Part shown: one piece after another, positions 1-7,025 of the stretch | How the letters are laid out: each line of letters starts with the position of its first letter | How positions within the stretch are numbered: the first letter of the stretch is position 1 | Source: Candidatus Gastranaerophilales bacterium HUM_12 | GTDB lineage: Bacteria; Cyanobacteriota; Vampirovibrionia; Gastranaerophilales; Gastranaerophilaceae | Direction of reading: 5' to 3' | Assembly (NCBI GenBank): GCA_002102825.1 | Contig: DABJ01000029.1 | Span: forward strand, 128,077 to 150,015 | DNA length: 21,939 nucleotides | The notes under the pieces: generated by a model | The model's database searches: none | What the model saw: the letters and a program-made list of their open reading frames with translations, nothing else | Told to the model about the DNA's origin: nothing | Program-made: the position numbers and the translations under genes

Positions 1-28
1 GATCGCCTTGCTTTAGATTATGACAAAA

Positions 29-577
29 TTATTCTTCACTATCACCAATTGGAATAGTCACAACATAATAATTACCGTCAGTTTCTTTAGTTAAATCATT
101 CAATTTTACATTTTCACCAAACATATAATTTTGTTGGAATTCGGAAATTTGTTCGTTATTTTTTGATTTTCTAATTGAACGACCACGGATTGTCAAAATA
201 TTTCCATTCGTCAAAACTTGAACATTATTTTCATTGTTATCAAAAGCTCGCAAATCAATGATTATTTTATAGTAATCTTTAGTTTTCTCAAAATGGATTA
301 CATTTGCAGCTTTGTGCATCATTTTACGATCAGCTTTGAACATATTTTCCATTGATTTCATATCTTTCATAGCCATTCGTTCAAAATTTCTTGTTGGCTC
401 AAAAGGTCTATTCATCATCATTTTCATGTGCCAATCTGCAACTGTATAAAAAGCACAATATGCACCTAAGAATATCAAAACTCCAATCATAATATGTTTC
501 ATTATCGGGTGGTTTACACACATTGGGTGGAAATTTTCTTTATTTTGTTTTTCTTCGTTCAATTTATCTTCTTCCAT
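29..577 (-). CDS. Membrane-anchored Hsp20/alpha-crystallin-domain protein
   Basis: The protein has 182 residues. A polar, His/Met/Cys-containing N-terminus (residues 1-26) leads into one hydrophobic segment at about 27-48. Next comes a linker unusually rich in methionine, with 11 Met between residues 51 and 87. A small-heat-shock-like beta domain fills about 98-178: the DYYKIIIDLRAF opening, the GNILTIRGR strand and the VVTIPI end match the Hsp20 pattern. Hsp20 domains hold unfolding proteins in a refoldable state. A membrane anchor suggests this one works at the cell envelope, but that is inference. The start is supported by AAAGGAG (584-590) six bases upstream. The gene reads alone, away from the neighbouring regulator gene. 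The Met cluster could bind metal or simply be a flexible linker. The domain call is fairly firm; the role is not. Confidence 0.72.
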   Translation of the reverse strand: MEEDKLNEEKQNKENFHPMCVNHPIMKHIMIGVLIFLGAYCAFYTVADWHMKMMMNRPFEPTRNFERMAMKDMKSMENMFKADRKMMHKAANVIHFEKTKDYYKIIIDLRAFDNNENNVQVLTNGNILTIRGRSIRKSKNNEQISEFQQNYMFGENVKLNDLTKETDGNYYVVTIPIGDSEE

Positions 578-685
578 AATTTTCTCCTTTCGATTTAATA
601 TTATTTATTTAAGTATTTTTTGCAATAACTAACAGGGCAAACCCTACCGACTAATTATACATCTGATTTTTCAAGATATTTTTAC

Positions 686-714
686 TTGATAAAATCAAAT
701 TGGCATGATATAAT
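686..714 (+). promoter_or_regulatory. Sigma70-type promoter of the ribbon-helix-helix gene
   Basis: TTGATA (686-691) and TATAAT (709-714) are separated by 17 bp, with an extended -10 TG at 706-707. The predicted transcript start near 721 gives a leader of about 17 nt that contains GAAAGGG (723-729) before the ATG at 738. Confidence 0.75.
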
Positions 715-737
715 GTGATGAAGAAAGGGTTAGTTTT

Positions 738-926
738 ATGGCTAAAGTTTTGGTTACAATGCCTGATGAATTTTTAAATAAAGTAGATGGATTAGCTGAT
801 TCAGAACGTTGCTCAAGAAGTGAATTAATAAGAGAAGCTTTGAAGAATTACATGAGAAGACTTTCTAAACAACAGTTGAAAAATGCTTCTCGTAATGCTG
901 AAATTTTAGAAGATATTTTAAGCTAA
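738..926 (+). CDS. Small ribbon-helix-helix (CopG/Arc-type) DNA-binding protein
   Basis: This 62-residue protein is almost entirely one ribbon-helix-helix domain. A beta strand (AKVLVTMPDEF) is followed by helix 1 (LNKVDGLADSE) and then SRSELIREALKNYMRR, the typical second helix. Such proteins bind DNA as dimers through the paired strands. Family members serve as antitoxins, plasmid copy-number repressors or metal-responsive regulators. No toxin-like gene lies next to it on the same strand, so an antitoxin role is not supported. It has a strong promoter and short leader of its own. Its stop codon overlaps the 3' end of the convergent response-regulator gene by 4 bp. The fold call is confident; the target is unknown. 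Confidence 0.85.
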   Translation: MAKVLVTMPDEFLNKVDGLADSERCSRSELIREALKNYMRRLSKQQLKNASRNAEILEDILS

Positions 927-2224
927 TAGTTATTAAATTCTTTAACAAAACTATCTACCCATTTTATTAAATTCGGGATTTCGTAAGGTTTCGGAAGATA
1001 TAAGTCTGCGCCGCTATTCAATACCAATTCTTTATCATGAATTATTGAAGTTACGATTACTTTTGTATTTTGGAACTCTTTTTGTTGTTTAATTTTGTAG
1101 CATAAATCTAATCCGTTTTTCTTTTTCAAATCACCTGCATCAATTATCACAAGTGCTGGAATTTCTCCATTTTCGGGCATTTTATATTCATTGATTATTT
1201 TAGTTTTATAACCTTGAAGATTCAAAATCGTATTCAATAATATACTCAATGCTTCATCTGTTTCAAAGATAAAAATATTATTGTTGTATGCTCTTTCAAA
1301 TATGCTATTTTCACCCTCAATTTTAGGCCTTTCAATCAGATAATTTGATTTATCCGGAAGATCTGCCATATTATGAAGTTGCAACAAATTATTCAAGACT
1401 TGCGATGTATCTTTGTATCTTTTAAATTCATCAGATATTACACTAATTGTTGTATGAACAAAATTTGCTCTACGACCGGCAAATTCATCTCCTTGCAAAA
1501 TCATATACCCTCTTTCAATATCATGTTCTGCATAGAATTTATTTGAGACTGTATCAAATGCAAAAGTTAAAAATCGAGCAAGTCTTTCAGCTTTTAGTGT
1601 ATCCGTTATAACAAGGCAAACATTCTCTGACAATTGACCAATATAATCATTTTTATCTAAAGATGCTTTAATTATTGCAGTGTATGTTTGCAACAATTTG
1701 TCAGAAGCAAGTTCTGTATAAACCTCTTTATAACTATCAAAATTTTCAATACTGATATATAACATTGCCCAATTATTTTCAGACAATTTTCTTTTTATTG
1801 CACGGAGTGTATAATTTCTGCTTGGAATAAGTTTTTTTGAATCCAAATTAGATTCATATTCTCTTCTAAGATGTGCGTTAATTCTTACCTTAAATTCTTC
1901 GGGATTTACAGGTTCTGATAAAAAATCATCAGCCCCACTATTTAGAACATTTATTCTATCACTAAAATCTGCAGATTTTGACATTGCAACAATAATCGGA
2001 CGCATGTTGTAAGTCAATGCCCTAACTTGACGACAAAAATCAGACAGATCATTATCAAAACTATCAGAAATTATTATCAAATCCGGCTCTTTATCTTGGA
2101 TAATTTTGACAGCACTTATCAAATCTTTAGAAACAATTACATTATTTGTTTCAGACTCTAATAATTTCTTATACTTGGTTGATAATTCAAGCCTTTTATC
2201 AATAATAAGTGTTACTGATTGCAT
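923..2224 (-). CDS. Response-regulator-like protein: pseudo-receiver, degenerate GGDEF, intact receiver
   Basis: The protein has 433 residues and three domains. The N-terminal receiver fold (1-120) looks inactive: the expected phospho-acceptor position reads Ser53 (with Asp54 next), and the conserved Lys of the LTKP motif is Glu104. The middle (about 136-270) resembles a GGDEF domain, but the signature position reads GQLSENVCLV (196-205), so cyclase activity is not expected. The C-terminal receiver (316-433) keeps the essentials: acidic E321/D323/E324, phospho-acceptor Asp362, Thr392 and Lys412 in LPKP. There is no DNA-binding domain. Its start overlaps the end of the upstream histidine kinase gene by 13 bp, so the two are co-transcribed and probably partners, with Asp362 as the likely phosphate acceptor. 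The output is unknown; protein-protein signalling is the most economical guess. Confidence 0.85.
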   Translation of the reverse strand: MQSVTLIIDKRLELSTKYKKLLESETNNVIVSKDLISAVKIIQDKEPDLIIISDSFDNDLSDFCRQVRALTYNMRPIIVAMSKSADFSDRINVLNSGADDFLSEPVNPEEFKVRINAHLRREYESNLDSKKLIPSRNYTLRAIKRKLSENNWAMLYISIENFDSYKEVYTELASDKLLQTYTAIIKASLDKNDYIGQLSENVCLVITDTLKAERLARFLTFAFDTVSNKFYAEHDIERGYMILQGDEFAGRRANFVHTTISVISDEFKRYKDTSQVLNNLLQLHNMADLPDKSNYLIERPKIEGENSIFERAYNNNIFIFETDEALSILLNTILNLQGYKTKIINEYKMPENGEIPALVIIDAGDLKKKNGLDLCYKIKQQKEFQNTKVIVTSIIHDKELVLNSGADLYLPKPYEIPNLIKWVDSFVKEFNNY

Positions 2225-2964
2225 CTTATCCTCGCTTGCTCTTCTATACTCTTTATTGGAAATGAAACTGTAAATCTAATTTTACTTAATTCAGAATTAT
2301 CATTCATTTTTTCAGATTTTACAGAAATAATTCCGCCCATCTTTTCAACAAGATTTTTTGTTATATATAAACCCAATCCGCTACCTTGAACCTTTCTTGT
2401 TAGAGGATTATCTATTCTTGCAAATTTTGTAAAAATTTTACCATAATCTTTTTCATCAATACCAATTCCAAGATTTTCGACAGATATAACAACATTATCA
2501 TTTTCAACATTTACTAAAATCTTTGTAGTGGAATTATCAGGAGAATATTTTGCACTATTTTCAATCAAATTAGTCATTATTTGTTGAAATTTATCTTTAT
2601 CTACAAAAATATTTGGAATATTTTCACTACACTTAAATTCAAAACTATGATTTTTGTATTGATTTTTTACAATAGAAATAGTTTGTTCAATCGGTGTTTG
2701 AACTTCAACTGACTTATAAACAAAGTGATTATTGCCGGCTCTCAATTTTGTAACCGAAAGCATATTCTCAACAAGATGAATAAGCCTATTCGATTGTTCT
2801 TCTATAATTTTTATAAATTTTTTCTTGCTATCATCATCTAACTTATCCCACGATGCAAGCATAGTTTGAGAAAAACCACGAATAGAAGTCAACGGGGTTC
2901 GCAACTCATGACTCACAGTAGATATAAAATCTTCATAATTTTGTTCTAAATCATTATTATCCAT
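2212..2964 (-). CDS. Soluble histidine kinase lacking a sensor domain
   Basis: At 250 residues this is little more than a kinase core. The H-box SHELRTPLTSIRG carries His19, the N-box NLIENSAKYSP carries Asn136, the G1 region is ENLGIGI (about 163-169), the F-box is GKIFTKFARID and the G2 box GSGLGLY is at 194-200. In G1 the usual Asp is replaced by Asn, a change some active kinases tolerate. There is no transmembrane segment and no PAS or GAF domain, so the stimulus must come from a partner protein. It is the first gene of a two-gene unit with the overlapping regulator downstream. No ribosome binding site precedes the ATG; an extended -10 element sits only 6 bp upstream, suggesting a leaderless message. 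An in-frame TGA a few codons upstream rules out a longer protein. Confidence 0.9.
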   Translation of the reverse strand: MDNNDLEQNYEDFISTVSHELRTPLTSIRGFSQTMLASWDKLDDDSKKKFIKIIEEQSNRLIHLVENMLSVTKLRAGNNHFVYKSVEVQTPIEQTISIVKNQYKNHSFEFKCSENIPNIFVDKDKFQQIMTNLIENSAKYSPDNSTTKILVNVENDNVVISVENLGIGIDEKDYGKIFTKFARIDNPLTRKVQGSGLGLYITKNLVEKMGGIISVKSEKMNDNSELSKIRFTVSFPIKSIEEQARIRCNQ

Positions 2965-2970
2965 ACTCGT

Positions 2971-3000
2971 ATTATAGCAAATTATTCATTTATATATACA
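2971..3000 (-). promoter_or_regulatory. Promoter of the kinase-regulator pair, apparently leaderless
   Basis: Read on the minus strand, TGCTATAAT (2971-2979) is a full extended -10 element. A weak -35 (TGTATA, 2995-3000) lies 18 bp upstream. Only six bases separate the -10 from the ATG at 2964, so transcription should begin at or next to the start codon. Confidence 0.55.
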
Positions 3001-3083
3001 AAATTAACAATATTTTAAGGGTTTAAGTTTATTTCAATTATCGGAATGATTGATTTTGAAGAAAAAAATATTAAAATGAAAAT

Positions 3084-3731
3084 ATGAAAAAATTATGGCT
3101 CGGAATATTCTTAATATTTTTTGCAATTTTAGCTGTTAACCCAAGGCTATATGCTGCGGAACAACAAGCAACTTCATACCCAGAAGATGTTGATGTTCAA
3201 GCGATTGCAGATGACGAGTACACCGAAGATATTGATATTGAACAAATGTACCGAGACATGCCTGTTCCGGATTTTAAATATGTGCATAACATTGACCCTG
3301 GAGAATATCAAGACATAATGTATTCCACATGGTCACCATATCCACTATTTAGGCTGACAGCACCACTATATTTCAAAACAATTGTAATTGAACCGGGGTA
3401 TTACCTTTTAACCCCGAGGGAACATGATGGAGCTTGGTTTATGTTATTTAAAGAAGCAGGAAAGATAAAATATATTGTCCCTTGCTACAAAAAAGAAATG
3501 GTTCCAATGGATTTTTACAAAAATCATTTGCCTCAAGTTAAAATGACTAAACCACAACTTATTAGAGAAAAATTCTTAAATATGGTAGGTAAAAATGTCA
3601 AAAGTTCAAAAAGACAACCAATTCCTGATACATATTTAGAAGCAGATGATTTAAATAACAATTTTGTTTCAATAATCGTTTATTGGGGTAATTACAGATA
3701 TTATTTTGTTTTGCGTACAATCCAACTGTAG
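3084..3731 (+). CDS. Secreted protein of unknown function
   Basis: I do not recognise this 215-residue protein. The N-terminus is a clear signal peptide: KK at residues 2-3, a hydrophobic stretch, and a likely cleavage after LYA (about residue 24). An acidic region (about 30-60: DVDVQAIADDEYTEDIDIEQ) follows. Then comes a Tyr/Pro-rich folded part in which PGEYQDIMYSTWSPYP, IEPGYYLLTPREHDGAWFML and IIVYWGNYRYYFVLRTI look like beta strands. Only one cysteine follows the leader. It is expected in the periplasm or at the cell surface. The ribosome binding site is weak. A tiny ATG-AAA-ATA-TGA frame at 3076-3087 overlaps the start. The parvulin gene follows after 62 bp and could be co-transcribed, which would fit a shared envelope role. 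Confidence 0.75.
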   Translation: MKKLWLGIFLIFFAILAVNPRLYAAEQQATSYPEDVDVQAIADDEYTEDIDIEQMYRDMPVPDFKYVHNIDPGEYQDIMYSTWSPYPLFRLTAPLYFKTIVIEPGYYLLTPREHDGAWFMLFKEAGKIKYIVPCYKKEMVPMDFYKNHLPQVKMTKPQLIREKFLNMVGKNVKSSKRQPIPDTYLEADDLNNNFVSIIVYWGNYRYYFVLRTIQL

Positions 3732-3793
3732 TATTTATTTTATAAATTTCTTGTAATAAAATATATTTACAAAAAATTATTGGAGGAAAAACA

Positions 3794-4165
3794 ATGAAAA
3801 ACATTATAAAAATTTTTATGGCTATTGCTTTAATCTTCGGTGGACTTGGAGCTTTTGCAAACTACTTCAACCCAAATTTAGATGTTCACGAAGTAAGAGC
3901 TAGTCATATTTTAGTAAAAACTCGTCCCGAAGCTGTGAAAATTAAAAAAGAAATTGAAAGTGGTCAAATATCATTTGAAGATGCAGCAAGAGAATATTCT
4001 CTATGCCCCTCTGGTCAAAATGGTGGAGACTTAGGATATTTCAACAGAAAACAGATGGTTCAGCAATTTTCTGACACAGCTTTCGACCTAAAAGTAGGAC
4101 AAATTTCTGACCCTGTTGGAACAAAATTTGGCTGGCATATTATTAAAACAACAGCTAAAAGGTAA
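3794..4165 (+). CDS. Parvulin-type peptidyl-prolyl cis-trans isomerase, exported or anchored
   Basis: The 123-residue protein consists of an N-terminal hydrophobic segment (about 5-23; signal peptide or anchor) and one rotamase (PpiC/parvulin) domain (about 33-122). Diagnostic pieces are VRASHILVKT with His38, FEDAAREYSLCPSG, the GGDLGYF turn, QFSDTAFDLKVGQIS, PVGTKFGWHIIK and the second active-site His in GWHIIK. Parvulins catalyse proline isomerisation during folding. With a leader and no chaperone domain, this one probably helps secreted proteins fold outside the membrane. GGAGG (3782-3786) stands 7 bases before the ATG. Lacking the SurA/PrsA-type flanking regions, it is a minimal single-domain member. 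The family call is secure; substrates are unknown. Confidence 0.93.
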   Translation: MKNIIKIFMAIALIFGGLGAFANYFNPNLDVHEVRASHILVKTRPEAVKIKKEIESGQISFEDAAREYSLCPSGQNGGDLGYFNRKQMVQQFSDTAFDLKVGQISDPVGTKFGWHIIKTTAKR

Positions 4166-4167
4166 AA

Positions 4168-4413
4168 TTAAAGATTTTCTGAAAATTTATCTAAATCAGG
4201 AAAATCAAAAAATTCTTTCATTGAAATACCAAGACCATTACATATTTTTAAAATTGTATATGCTCTTGGTTCTTTCATATTACGCTCTATTTCACTCAAA
4301 CCACCTTTTGAAATACCGCTTTGATATGCCAATTGTTCAAGTGTTATATTATGCTTTTTTCTAAGAGATGAAATTCTTTGACAGATTATTTTATTAAAAT
4401 CTTGATTAATCAT
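4168..4413 (-). CDS. XRE-family repressor, divergent from the first prepilin gene
   Basis: This 81-residue protein is a single lambda-repressor-like helix-turn-helix domain. IISSLRKKHNITLEQLAYQSGISKGGLSEIERNMKEPRAYTILKICNGLGISMKEFF shows the five-helix pattern, with recognition helix SKGGLSEIER, here described in segments: helix 2-3 is LEQLAYQSGISKGGLSEIER and the later helices are AYTILKICNGLG and MKEFF. There is no sensor or dimerisation domain, so it may be regulated only by its own level. It is transcribed away from a broken prepilin-like gene across an intergenic region with two identical 15-bp sites, the obvious candidate operators. No ribosome binding site precedes the ATG. A weak -10 (TATGTT on the minus strand) ends 6 bp before it, which hints at a leaderless message. 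It stops 2 bp after the convergent parvulin gene. Confidence 0.88.
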   Translation of the reverse strand: MINQDFNKIICQRISSLRKKHNITLEQLAYQSGISKGGLSEIERNMKEPRAYTILKICNGLGISMKEFFDFPDLDKFSENL

Positions 4414-4427
4414 TTGTGTAACATAAC

Positions 4428-4495
4428 TTCATACATGTGAACTTTCATGTTGATATTACCCTAATTCACATTTATAATAATTCATACATGTGAAC
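4428..4495. promoter_or_regulatory. Paired 15-bp operators flanking the first prepilin promoter
   Basis: TTCATACATGTGAAC occurs identically at 4428-4442 and 4481-4495, 53 bp apart (about five helical turns). Each copy is an imperfect palindrome (TTCA...TGAA). Between them lies a plus-strand promoter, TTGATA (4450-4455) and TATAAT (4473-4478) with a 17-bp spacer. The second site covers the predicted transcript start. The first lies just upstream of the -35 and inside the spacer of the proposed minus-strand XRE promoter (ATGAAA-17-TATGTT). This is the layout expected for a repressor that controls both its neighbour and itself. Confidence 0.65.
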
Positions 4496-4513
4496 ATTAT
4501 TGAGGATAGTTTT

Positions 4514-5114
4514 ATGATTAAAAAAGGTTTTACTTTATCAGAAGTACTAATAACACTAGGAATAATTGGAGTTGTTGCAGCATTGACAATCCCTGGACTA
4601 ATTACTCAATACAAGGCTAAACGATTACATTCACAATTTATGAAATCATATTCTGTTATTCAACAGGCTTTTAAACAAATGAGTGAAGATGATGTTTCAA
4701 TTGACCCAACAACATATAAAAATAGAACTTTTTACCAAACATTTATGAAATATTTTAACGGCGCAACAGACTGCGGTTTTTACGGAGAAAAATGTGTATC
4801 AGGAACTAATTATACATCATTTGATGGGAAAGATAAAAGTGTTGGTATTAGTGAAGATAGAGCTTATTCTATATTTGATGATGGACAATTTCTTCTTCCT
4901 GACGGAACATTAAAATAGGTTGGGTTATGATTTATTCACCTTTGACTTTTTAGATGAAGAATTACGTACGATGGGTGACAAAGACACTCTTTACCATGAT
5001 ATGGAAAAATATTGCAACATAAAATCAACCACCAAATTCAATGGAATTGCATGTGCGCAAAAAGCTAAAGAAAATTCCGACTATTTTAAAGATTTAGCCA
5101 AAGAAATCAAGTAA
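4514..5114 (+). pseudogene. Prepilin-like (type IV pilin/pseudopilin) gene disrupted by a 74-bp deletion
   Basis: The start is the ATG at 4514, preceded by TGAGGA (4501-4506). It encodes MIKKGFTLSEVLITLGIIG, a classic short prepilin leader with cleavage after Gly5 and a hydrophobic helix. Compared with the intact paralogue at 14967-15731, the sequence matches up to DGTL, then 75 bp of the paralogue are replaced by a single A (4913). The frame shifts by one and a TAG follows at 4916. The reading resumes one frame over with NRLGYDLF (from 4914) and continues to the natural C-terminus EIK at 5114, retaining the late cysteines (YCN, GIAC). The missing part corresponds to 25 codons of the paralogue (LLFENYAPRM through NNKP). 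A 134-residue N-terminal product could still be made, so residual function is possible. It is divergent from an XRE gene. Confidence 0.82.
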
Positions 5115-5164
5115 AAAATAAAACGAAGTTTATGATATATTAAAAATCATAAAAGGAGAATTTT

Positions 5165-5917
5165 ATGAAAATTGGCATAATTGGTTTAGGTTTGATTGGC
5201 GGTTCTATTTATAGAGATTTACAGCAACTTGACTATGATGTTGTTGCAGTTTCACAATCCCAAAATGGCTCAAACATCTACAAAAATTTTGAAATCTTAA
5301 AAACCTGTGACCTTGTTTTTGTTTGCTCTCCGATGAATAAAACTTTAGATATTTTAGACAAATTAGAAAACATTTTGTCGCCGAATACGATTGTTTCCGA
5401 TGTCTGTTCTCTAAAAACTTTTGTTTCGAAGAAAAAACGACCGTATAAATTCATTCCGTCACACCCGATGGCAGGAACAGAGCATCAAGGCTTTGAAAAC
5501 TCAATGTCAGGATTATTTAAAGGTAAAAAATGGGTAATAACACCGGTTTTTGGTGAAGACGGAACTTTAATTGATATAATAAGAGAGCTTGGCGCAGAAC
5601 CAATCATCACAACCCCAGAAAAACACGACGAAGCAGCAGCATTAATTTCACACATGCCAATGCTTATTGCACAGGCAATTTTTAAAACCGCAGAATACAA
5701 TGAACTTGCTTTGCAGATGGCTTCATCAGGATTTCGTGATATGACTCGACTTGCAATGTCAAATGTCGAAATGGCAAATGACATGATTTTGATGAATTCA
5801 GAAAATATTCAAACAAGTATTTTAAAGTTATATAAATCCATTGGAGATTTGACAAATTCAAATTATCTTCCTCAAATAAAAGAAATTAAATCAAAACGCC
5901 AAACAATGTTTCTATAA
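5165..5917 (+). CDS. tyrA: Prephenate dehydrogenase (tyrosine biosynthesis)
   Basis: This 250-residue enzyme oxidatively decarboxylates prephenate to 4-hydroxyphenylpyruvate with NAD(P)+. The Rossmann fingerprint GLGLIGGS is at 7-14 and VFVCSPMNKT at 51-60. SDVCSLK (79-84) and SHPMAGTEHQG (99-109) are TyrA hallmarks, and the helical C-terminal half begins with DEAAALISHMPMLIA containing His163. There is no ACT domain and no fused chorismate mutase, so this is the short monofunctional form and feedback control is not visible. AAAAGGAG (5151-5158) precedes the ATG. It follows the broken prepilin gene by 50 bp. It converges on DAHP synthase with only 3 bp between stop codons, so two aromatic-pathway genes are transcribed against each other. 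Confidence 0.95.
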   Translation: MKIGIIGLGLIGGSIYRDLQQLDYDVVAVSQSQNGSNIYKNFEILKTCDLVFVCSPMNKTLDILDKLENILSPNTIVSDVCSLKTFVSKKKRPYKFIPSHPMAGTEHQGFENSMSGLFKGKKWVITPVFGEDGTLIDIIRELGAEPIITTPEKHDEAAALISHMPMLIAQAIFKTAEYNELALQMASSGFRDMTRLAMSNVEMANDMILMNSENIQTSILKLYKSIGDLTNSNYLPQIKEIKSKRQTMFL

Positions 5918-5920
5918 AAT

Positions 5921-6970
5921 CTATTCCATCACGGGAACATCACTATTTTTGTCCAAGTGCAAAATATCTATCATTGTATTTAAGTGAGAAAATACTTCCT
6001 TTAACTGAGGGATAGAAAGACTTTGCTTACCATCACTAAGTGCTTGTGACGGATTGTGGTGAACTTCTACCATTACGCCATCAGCACCTGCAACAAGTCC
6101 TGCTTTTGCCATTGGTTCAATCAAATATCTTTGACCTGTGCCATGACTTGGGTCAACTATTATTGGAAGATGGGAATATTTTTTGATAACAGGAATTGCC
6201 GAAATATCTAGGAGATTTCTTGTGAAAGCACTATCAAAACTTTTCAATCCCCTTTCACATAAAATTACATTCGGATTTCCATTATACATAATATGTTCAG
6301 CAGCTAATAAAAATTCCCTGATTGTACTTGCAGGCCCTCGTTTCAAAAGAACTGGTTTATCACATTTGCCAACAGCTTTCAACAAACGGAAATTCTGCAT
6401 ATTTCTTGCTCCGATTTGAATTAAATCTGCATATTCACAAACCATATCCAAATCTGCAACGTCCATCAATTCTGTCACCACAAGCAAACCTGTTTCTTCT
6501 TTTGCTTTAGCTAAATATTTTAAAGCTTTCTCGCCAAGTCCATCAAAATCATAAGGAGAAGTTCTCGGTTTAAAAGCTCCACCTCTCAAAAACTGACAAC
6601 CCATTTCTTTGGCTGCAATTGCGACTTCTAACAATCCGCTATAATCTTCTTCGACAGAACAAGGGCCAACCATATACACAGGTCTATTTGCTCCACCAAT
6701 TTTCACACCATTAGAAAATTCTATAACGGTATCTTCTGATTGTCTATCTCTTGAAGCCAATCTAAACGGTTCACGAATAAATTTAATCTTTTTAACACCG
6801 TCCATTGCATCAATTCTTCCGGCAGATAGTGTCGTTTTATCGCCAAGAGCATCAATTACAGTATGAACATCTCCTTCGTGAACAATTACCTGAAATCCAT
6901 GTTCTTTTAATAACTCTGTAACCGCTGTAATATTTTCAGCCGTTGCATTCGGCTCCATAATTATAATCAT
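5921..6970 (-). CDS. aroF: 3-deoxy-7-phosphoheptulonate (DAHP) synthase, type I-beta with ferredoxin-like N-terminal domain
   Basis: The 349-residue enzyme condenses phosphoenolpyruvate with erythrose 4-phosphate, the first step of the shikimate pathway. The N-terminal ferredoxin-like domain (about 1-70) is of the kind that lets the Thermotoga maritima-type enzyme respond to tyrosine and phenylalanine, so feedback inhibition is likely. The barrel carries VGPCSVE with the metal-ligand Cys104, GGAFKPRTSPY (130-140), IQIGARNMQNF, LLKRGPASTIREFL, ILCERG, PIIVDPSHGTG and EVHHNPSQALSDGKQSL. All expected catalytic motifs are present. The start MIIIMEP fits the family's MIVVLKP opening. The ribosome binding site is weak (AAGG). 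It lies 55 bp downstream of enolase on the same strand; enolase makes its PEP substrate, so co-transcription would make metabolic sense. Confidence 0.96.
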   Translation of the reverse strand: MIIIMEPNATAENITAVTELLKEHGFQVIVHEGDVHTVIDALGDKTTLSAGRIDAMDGVKKIKFIREPFRLASRDRQSEDTVIEFSNGVKIGGANRPVYMVGPCSVEEDYSGLLEVAIAAKEMGCQFLRGGAFKPRTSPYDFDGLGEKALKYLAKAKEETGLLVVTELMDVADLDMVCEYADLIQIGARNMQNFRLLKAVGKCDKPVLLKRGPASTIREFLLAAEHIMYNGNPNVILCERGLKSFDSAFTRNLLDISAIPVIKKYSHLPIIVDPSHGTGQRYLIEPMAKAGLVAGADGVMVEVHHNPSQALSDGKQSLSIPQLKEVFSHLNTMIDILHLDKNSDVPVME

Positions 6971-7025
6971 ACTTAGCTAACCTTGTTTTACTTAAATATT
7001 AAGTAAATTATAGAAAATAAAAGTT

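Noticed and set aside
738..926. Ribbon-helix-helix protein as the antitoxin of a toxin-antitoxin pair
   Set aside because: No toxin-like frame lies upstream or downstream on the same strand; the next gene converges on it.
4490..4513. GTG at 4490 as the start of the first prepilin-like gene
   Set aside because: It lies inside the second operator, has no ribosome binding site, and would spoil the short prepilin leader; the ATG at 4514 has TGAGGA upstream.
4920..5114. Separate 64-residue gene starting at TTG 4920
   Set aside because: It aligns to the C-terminal part of the intact prepilin paralogue, and homology continues upstream of the TTG (NR before LGYD), so it is the end of the broken gene.
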